NCBI GenBank assembly: GCA_019420325.1
Contig: JAHZHK010000036.1
Coordinates: forward strand, 6,144 to 25,261
Source: Coriobacteriaceae bacterium
GTDB taxonomy: Bacteria; Actinomycetota; Coriobacteriia; Coriobacteriales; UMGS124
DNA: 19,118 nucleotides
Direction of reading: 5' to 3'
The notes below the pieces were generated by a model. That model was not told the origin of the DNA, ran no database searches, and saw only the letters and a program-made list of their open reading frames with translations. Position 1 is the first letter of the stretch, and every line of letters starts with the position of its first letter. This document shows positions 15,160-19,118 of the stretch, piece by piece. The position numbers and the translations under genes are program-made.

Positions 15160-15807
15160 ATGGGACAGTACGGATTCCTCTTCGATTCCGAGGCATGCAT
15201 CGGCTGTAAGACCTGCCAGATGGCGTGCAAGGACAAGAACGACCTGCCGGTGGGACCGCTGTACCGCCGTGTGATGGAGTGGGAGAACGGCGAGTGGCAG
15301 GCCAGCGCCGACGGTTGCGCGCATGTGCCCGAGGGCCTGTTCGCCTATTTCGTGACCGTGTCGTGCAACCACTGTGAGAACCCTGCCTGTGTGGCGGTCT
15401 GCCCCACCGGCGCCATGCAGAAGGACCCCGACACGGGAGTCGTGTGGAACGACCATGAGACGTGCATCGGCTGCGGCGCCTGCGCGCAGGCCTGCCCCTA
15501 CGGCGCACCGCAGATGCGCGAGGACCTCGGCGTCATGGGCAAGTGCGACTTCTGTCAAGACCGCCTTGAGCAGGGCAAGGACCCGGCTTGTGTGGCCGTG
15601 TGCGCCCTTCGTGCCCTCAAGTGGGGCGACATTGACGAGCTGCGGGCCGGATACGGCCTGGGCGACGTGGAGACCGAGCCGCTGCCCGCGAACACCACCG
15701 ACCCGTGCCTGGTGCTCCTGCCGCACCCCAAGGCGCCTAAGTCGGGCTCGGGCATAGGCGAGGACCCCTCCATCGCCTACGAGCGCGGCGTCAACCCCAA
15801 CGCCTAG
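15160..15807 (+). CDS. DmsB-like ferredoxin subunit of module 2
   Basis: A 215-residue electron-transfer subunit. Sixteen cysteines form four [4Fe-4S] motif sets: C13/C16/C19/C23, C69/C72/C77/C81, C102/C105/C108/C112 and C129/C132/C144/C148. The stretch CPTGAMQKDPDTGVVWNDHE and the CIGCGACAQACPYGAP set closely follow E. coli DmsB. There is no signal peptide or membrane segment; the protein would be exported with its catalytic partner. The start codon lies three bases after the catalytic gene's TAG, with GGGGGAG overlapping its end as ribosome site, so translation is coupled. The next gene is a TorD chaperone rather than a DmsC membrane anchor. The last about 45 residues are proline-rich and cysteine-poor except one Cys, and may contact the catalytic subunit. 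Confidence 0.94.
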   Translation: MGQYGFLFDSEACIGCKTCQMACKDKNDLPVGPLYRRVMEWENGEWQASADGCAHVPEGLFAYFVTVSCNHCENPACVAVCPTGAMQKDPDTGVVWNDHETCIGCGACAQACPYGAPQMREDLGVMGKCDFCQDRLEQGKDPACVAVCALRALKWGDIDELRAGYGLGDVETEPLPANTTDPCLVLLPHPKAPKSGSGIGEDPSIAYERGVNPNA

Positions 15808-15826
15808 CTGGGAAGGGATGAGGACG

Positions 15827-16570
15827 ATGATGGAAGAGGGGCTTGAGGCGAAGGTTCCCGGCGGGGCGCCCTCGGTTGATGAGGAGGTGCGCAGGGAGTA
15901 CCGCGCCGAGCTGCCCGGTGTCGAGGTGACCTTGCGCTTTTTGGGGAGCTGCCTGCTCGAGGAGCCTTCGGAGGGATACGTGCGCGCGGTCCTCGAGCCC
16001 GGTTTGTGGGACGGCATGCCCTTCGGCCGGAAGGACGCGGACGTGTTGCGTGGGCTCTCGCTGGTTCGGGAGTGGCGTGAAGGGCATGCGGGTGACGGGG
16101 CGGCTTGCGCGGGGCTATCCGAGCTGCGCGGGGCGTGGTTCCGCATCTTTGTCGGGGCGGGTCGGCCGGTGGCGGCTCCGTGGCAGTCGGTCTACACCGA
16201 CGACGAGGCCCAGCTCTTCACCGAGCAGACGCGCGACGTGCGGGCGTGGTACCGCCGGTTCGGCCTGGAGCCGGCCCGGCTCAACCGCGAGCCCGACGAC
16301 CACATCGGCCTCATGCTCGAGTTTTTGGCGAGCCTCTGTGCTTTCGAGCAGCGTTGCGCCTGCGACACCGAGATGGCGGGCCTGCAGCGCGACCAGCTTG
16401 ATTTCGTCGCCCGGCACGTGATGGTCTTCCTAGACGATTGGGTGCGCGACGTGGTCGAGAAGGGTGGCAACACGTTTTACGCCGGGGTAGCGCTCATGGT
16501 GCGCGGTGCGGTGCGCGCCCGTGTCGCCCAGCTTGAGGCGAGCCCCTGGGCTGGCGTCGCAAGCGAGTAA
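15827..16570 (+). CDS. TorD/DmsD-family chaperone of module 2
   Basis: A 247-residue helical cytoplasmic protein with the TorD motif EPDDHIGLMLEFLASLC (about 155-171) and the preceding PWQSVYTDDEAQLF (about 118-131), a counterpart of the P-x-E-S-V-Y element. It would bind the Tat signal of the molybdoenzyme two genes upstream and oversee cofactor loading. Three ATGs lie close together: 15818, 15827 and 15830. I prefer 15827 because GGAAGGG (15811-15817) is nine bases before it, whereas it directly abuts the ATG at 15818; the choice changes only three residues. It closes the operon 19 bases after the ferredoxin gene and is followed by a strong hairpin. It is only distantly similar to the other TorD protein in the window, as expected if each serves its own enzyme. 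Confidence 0.88.
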   Translation: MMEEGLEAKVPGGAPSVDEEVRREYRAELPGVEVTLRFLGSCLLEEPSEGYVRAVLEPGLWDGMPFGRKDADVLRGLSLVREWREGHAGDGAACAGLSELRGAWFRIFVGAGRPVAAPWQSVYTDDEAQLFTEQTRDVRAWYRRFGLEPARLNREPDDHIGLMLEFLASLCAFEQRCACDTEMAGLQRDQLDFVARHVMVFLDDWVRDVVEKGGNTFYAGVALMVRGAVRARVAQLEASPWAGVASE

Positions 16571-16595
16571 GGGCAGGTTCCTGCCGATTGACCGA

Positions 16596-16625
16596 CCCTC
16601 CCGAGAGGCGACGCCTCCGGGAGGG
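16596..16625 (+). terminator. Hairpin terminator of molybdoenzyme operon 2
   Basis: CCCTCCCG (16596-16603) pairs with CGGGAGGG (16618-16625), and an inner GAGGCG/CGCCTC pair extends the stem almost to its tip. It lies 25 bases after the TorD stop codon. The following sequence (CCGCTTGCGTTATG) is only weakly T-rich, so termination may be partial or factor-assisted. Confidence 0.75.
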
Positions 16626-16689
16626 CCGCTTGCGTTATGTGGGGGCATGCGGCGCCGGCTCCCGGGCGCTTGCAGATACTATCCGTCTC

Positions 16690-16768
16690 AAACGTTCTCG
16701 AAAATACGCACGAAGATACGTAGTATACAAGGCGATGCGATGCTGGAAATTGCCTAGATTGGGGACCC
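16690..16768 (+). promoter_or_regulatory. Likely promoter/operator region of the RhuM-Fic gene
   Basis: Between the terminator and the RhuM-Fic start codon the sequence turns AT-richer and contains two ATACG elements 12 bases apart and a stretch with TACGTA and GTATAC palindromes (about 16706-16728). TATACA within it is a possible -10 box, but I see no matching -35. The gene has only a weak GGGG ribosome site. Autoregulation would suit a Fic/Doc-type gene, but nothing here proves it. Confidence 0.35.
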
Positions 16769-17707
16769 ATGAGCGCAAACGAGATTGTCCTGTTCCAGTC
16801 GTCGGATGAGAGCGTGACGTTGCCGGCCGTTGTCGACTCGCACAGTGAGAGCGTTTGGCTGAACCGTCAGCAGATGGCGCAGCTGTTCGGCAGAGACGTG
16901 AAGACGATTGGCAAGCACATCGCCAATGCCTTGCGCGAGGAGTTGGCGGGCGAGACGGAACCAGTTGTCGCAAAATTTGCGACAACTGCCGCCGACGGCA
17001 AGGTGTATCAAACCGAGCACTACAGCCTCGACGTCATCATATCGGTTGGGTACCGCGTGAAGTCGCGAAGGGGCGTGGAGTTTCGCCGCTGGGCAACCGA
17101 CGTGCTGCGCCGCTACATCCTCAAGGGCCATGTTGAAAACGACGAGCGCCTGCGCCAACTCGGCATGGTCGCCCGCACCATCGAGAGGCTGCCAGAGACG
17201 GCGGGCTCCCGCGAGATCCTCGACATTGTGGAGAGCTACGCAGACGTGTTCTCCCTGCTTGACGAGTACGACCGAGAGGCTGTGCCGCGGCCCGAAGGCA
17301 CGCCCGACGTGTTTGCGCTGGACTACGACGCGTGCATGCGGCTTATCGGCGAGATGCGCGGGCGGTTTGGCAGCGACCTGTTCGGCAGGGAGAAGGACGA
17401 GTCGTTCCGCAGCAGCATTGCGGCCATCTACCAGTCGTTCGGCGGGCAGGACATCTACCCCACCACGCAGGAAAAGGCCGCCAACCTGCTCTATCTCGTC
17501 ATCAAGAACCACTCGTTTTTCGACGGCAACAAGCGTATTGGCTGCGCGCTGTTCCTCTACTTCCTCGACCGCAACGGCCTTCTGTTCAGCGGGCTGGACA
17601 AGCGCATCGCCGACAGCACGCTCGTGGCGGTCGCCCTCATGATCGCCGAGTCGCGCCCCGAGGAGAAGGAGACGATGGTGTCGCTCGTGATGAACTTCCT
17701 GAAATGA
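16769..17707 (+). CDS. RhuM-family protein with C-terminal Fic/Doc domain
   Basis: A 312-residue fusion. Residues about 1-125 are the RhuM (virulence-protein) domain, with the family signatures VVAKFATTAADGK (66-78) and HYSLDVIISVGYRVKSRRG (84-102). Residues about 175-312 are a Fic/Doc domain; its active-site loop is HSFFDGNKRIG (248-258). The histidine base, the Asp and the Asn-Lys-Arg are present; the Lys in place of the second Gly of classic Fic (DGNGR) makes it Doc-like. Fic enzymes transfer AMP or other groups to proteins, and Doc phosphorylates EF-Tu; which applies here is not determined. I see no separate small antitoxin gene next to it and no obvious inhibitory (S/T)xxxE(G/N) helix. 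The ATG at 16769 is the only sensible start. Such genes are typical cargo of mobile islands, which fits the nearby integrase. Confidence 0.9.
   Translation: MSANEIVLFQSSDESVTLPAVVDSHSESVWLNRQQMAQLFGRDVKTIGKHIANALREELAGETEPVVAKFATTAADGKVYQTEHYSLDVIISVGYRVKSRRGVEFRRWATDVLRRYILKGHVENDERLRQLGMVARTIERLPETAGSREILDIVESYADVFSLLDEYDREAVPRPEGTPDVFALDYDACMRLIGEMRGRFGSDLFGREKDESFRSSIAAIYQSFGGQDIYPTTQEKAANLLYLVIKNHSFFDGNKRIGCALFLYFLDRNGLLFSGLDKRIADSTLVAVALMIAESRPEEKETMVSLVMNFLK
16962..16988. repeat. Near-perfect 27-bp palindrome inside the RhuM-Fic gene
   Basis: The arm CAGTTGTCGCAAA (16962-16974) and its exact reverse complement (16976-16988) flank a single A at 16975. It lies inside codons 65-74 (PVVAKFATTA), a well conserved part of the RhuM domain, so codon choice as well as protein sequence must be kept to preserve it. 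Thirteen matched bases per arm is far beyond chance for one gene. Confidence 0.9.
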
Positions 17708-18123
17708 CGCGTCGGCCTGGCGGCGGGGTGGATGGCGGCATGTCGGCTTTGCCGGTGGACCGATTGCGGCGCTTCGCTCGGGATGGCAGCCTGGCGACAG
17801 GGTGAGGCTGGCTTGCCTGAAGTCCAGGTAATCGAGCTGAGAATCGCCCAGCTTGGCTAGGCGAGGAGGGCGGTGCACGTATGGGCGACGTTCGTGGGAC
17901 TTGAGGGCGGCCGGGAAGGCAAAGCCGGGGGACGCTCGTTGGGTGGCGGTTTTCTTACGGGCGGGAATCTCAGACGAGGGGCGCCTTGTGGATGAGATTT
18001 CCCATCCGCATGCAACAAAGCGATGCCCGGCCGGTGCCCCGGCGTGAAAGCGACCTCGCCTGTCGCATGCCCGTAGATCCATCAGCGCGGGTGCCCTGGG
18101 TTTTCGGAGGTTCTCGGTTGGGC
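17708..18123. other. Gene-free 416-bp spacer between convergent RhuM-Fic and integrase genes
   Basis: Open frames here are fragments without ribosome sites. I see no tRNA gene and no strong terminator. One small dyad, GGATG (17990-17994) with CATCC (18003-18007), is the clearest structure. The site could include an attachment or recombination site because it adjoins the 3' end of an integrase gene, but no duplicated core is visible in this window to prove it. Confidence 0.55.
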
Positions 18124-19050
18124 TTACATGAGCGTCGACAGTGCTCGCATGACGATGTCGACGTCCTTGTTTTCGAGTTCTCGGATGACGTGCAGGTAGG
18201 TTTCCTGGGTGGTGTTCATGCTCGCATGGCCGAGGCGTTTGGAGACGCTCGCGACGGACACACCGGCAAACAGCAGCAGCGACGCATGCGTGTGCCGCAG
18301 GCCGTGCACCGAGATGACCGGTACCCCAGCGTTTTCGCAATGCCGCGCGAGCGCCGCGTTGGCCGTTGAGTTGTACACCTTGCCACGGGCGAATATCGGC
18401 TCGTCGCGCGGTAGGTCTTTGAGCAGGGCCGACAGCTGCATGATAAGCTGCCAGTCGAGCTGGACCTTGCGCACGGACGAGGCGTTCTTGGTGGGGACGA
18501 AGCCGCCGCCGTTCTTGTAGTCCCACGTCTTGTTCACCGACAGTGTCTGATGCACGAAGTCGAAGTCGTCGGGCGTGAGGCCCAGGGCCTCCGAGAACCG
18601 CAAGCCTGTCTTGGCCACCAGCAGGATCAGCCAGTCCCAGCTGGGTTTGGGGCCTAAGTCGAGGTCGGAGAGCATGGCGTGCAGCTCGAACTGGTTGAGG
18701 TACTTGATCTTCTTCTGCCTGGGTTGGCGGCCCTTGATGATGACCTTGCGTGTGGGGTCTCGACTGATGAAGCCCTCGTCCACAGCGTCGAGGATTGCGC
18801 CTTTGAGCTGGTGGTGGAAGTCCATCGTCGTTTGGCGTTCATGATGCTCGGCGTAGCCGTTGATGAGCTTCTGGTACTCGATTCGGTCGAGGTCTGCGAG
18901 CTTGAGGGTCGGTGCCAACTTTCGCAACCATGTCATGGTGAGCTCGTATTTCCTCATGGTGACGTTGCGAATTGCCCCGTCCTTGTACACTTTGACCCAC
19001 TGTGCGTAATAGTCGCAGAACAGGCCGGTCGCGCTCGTGCTAGTTTCCAT
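18124..19050 (-). CDS. Tyrosine recombinase (phage-type integrase)
   Basis: A 308-residue site-specific recombinase of phage/ICE integrase type. The N-terminal about 110 residues are the SAM-like core-binding domain, and residues from about 118 are the catalytic domain with the full set R151 (AKTGLRFSEALGL), K188 (PTKNASS), H249 and R252 (SVHGLRHTHASLLL), H275 (RLGHASMN) and the nucleophile Y285 (QETYLHV). It is shorter than most (about 370-400) because the N-terminal arm-binding domain is missing or very small. The ATG at 19050 has AAAGGA eight bases upstream. It is intact and likely functional in excision or integration. Transcription runs left, toward the RhuM-Fic gene, so the attachment site and island border could be on either side; the island may extend beyond the right edge of the window. 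Confidence 0.93.
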   Translation of the reverse strand: METSTSATGLFCDYYAQWVKVYKDGAIRNVTMRKYELTMTWLRKLAPTLKLADLDRIEYQKLINGYAEHHERQTTMDFHHQLKGAILDAVDEGFISRDPTRKVIIKGRQPRQKKIKYLNQFELHAMLSDLDLGPKPSWDWLILLVAKTGLRFSEALGLTPDDFDFVHQTLSVNKTWDYKNGGGFVPTKNASSVRKVQLDWQLIMQLSALLKDLPRDEPIFARGKVYNSTANAALARHCENAGVPVISVHGLRHTHASLLLFAGVSVASVSKRLGHASMNTTQETYLHVIRELENKDVDIVMRALSTLM

Positions 19051-19095
19051 GGGCGTCCTTTCGGGTAACGGGGCCGCCCGTGCTGATGGACGCCG

Positions 19096-19118
19096 AACAT
19101 GTTGACATGCGTTCCCGG
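19096..19118 (+). promoter_or_regulatory. Possible rightward promoter, cut by window edge
   Basis: A consensus -35 box TTGACA (19102-19107) lies upstream of the divergent integrase gene, overlapping an AACATGTT palindrome (19096-19103). It points right, out of the window; its -10 box would fall at or beyond the end. The palindrome could be an operator for an excisionase- or repressor-type gene to the right. Very tentative. Confidence 0.3.

Noticed and set aside
13276..16146. A 956-codon open frame on the minus strand opposite the DmsA-like and DmsB-like genes.
   Set aside because: It is an antisense shadow of GC-rich, strongly codon-biased genes; its product is a low-complexity Val/Leu/Ala/Gly/His-rich string with no family motif and its plus-strand partner genes are certain.
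18080..18123. A GGTTCTCGGTTGGGCT stretch next to the integrase, considered as the 3' end of a tRNA gene serving as attachment site.
   Set aside because: No matching acceptor, D or anticodon arms could be folded upstream.
16754..18526. A 590-codon minus-strand frame opposite RhuM-Fic and into the integrase.
   Set aside because: It overlaps two well-supported genes and has no family signature or ribosome site.

Overview
This window comes from a high-GC anaerobe, most likely a gut Actinobacterium of the class Coriobacteriia, family Eggerthellaceae (the Eggerthella, Gordonibacter, Slackia, Denitrobacterium group). The evidence is the GC-rich coding bias, two exported DMSO-reductase-family molybdoenzymes in under 20 kb, a membrane-embedded LuxR-type regulator beside one of them, and the strong resemblance of that enzyme to the Eggerthellaceae catechol dehydroxylases, such as dopamine dehydroxylase Dadh (resemblance judged from memory).

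Layout. 1-567: 5'-truncated TetR regulator. 568-1629: no gene; holds a 208-bp MITE-like inverted repeat, a GC-rich stretch, copy 1 of an 89-bp repeat and a terminator. 1630-5187 (minus): Dadh-like catalytic subunit and its four-cluster ferredoxin subunit. 5188-5442: divergent control region with several palindromes. 5443-7035 (plus): polytopic LuxR-type regulator. 7223-10727 (plus): compact operon of a degenerate UvrD-like helicase, an acidic protein of unknown function and a TorD-type chaperone. 10728-11243: no gene; copy 2 of the repeat plus a matching terminator. 11244-12161 (minus): LysR regulator. 12412-16570 (plus): second molybdoenzyme operon (catalytic subunit, ferredoxin subunit, TorD chaperone), closed by a strong hairpin. 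16769-17707 (plus): RhuM-Fic/Doc fusion protein with a near-perfect 27-bp palindrome inside the gene. 18124-19050 (minus): tyrosine integrase.

How it works together. Two respiratory-type modules lie side by side, each divergent from its own regulator (LuxR-type for module 1, LysR-type for module 2). Each catalytic subunit has a twin-arginine signal, and each module has a cytoplasmic TorD-family chaperone that could hold the enzyme until cofactor insertion and Tat export. Neither module has a membrane anchor subunit (DmsC/NrfD), so how electrons reach them is open. The right end looks like the edge of a mobile island.

The observations I rate highest are: (1) the same-orientation composite repeats (1350-1544 and 10804-10995) that bracket the whole module 1 neighbourhood; (2) the operon joining a helicase-like protein with lost catalytic residues to a molybdoenzyme chaperone; (3) the palindrome inside the RhuM-Fic gene. 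All counts and alignments were done by eye; family calls come from recalled motifs, not from a database search.
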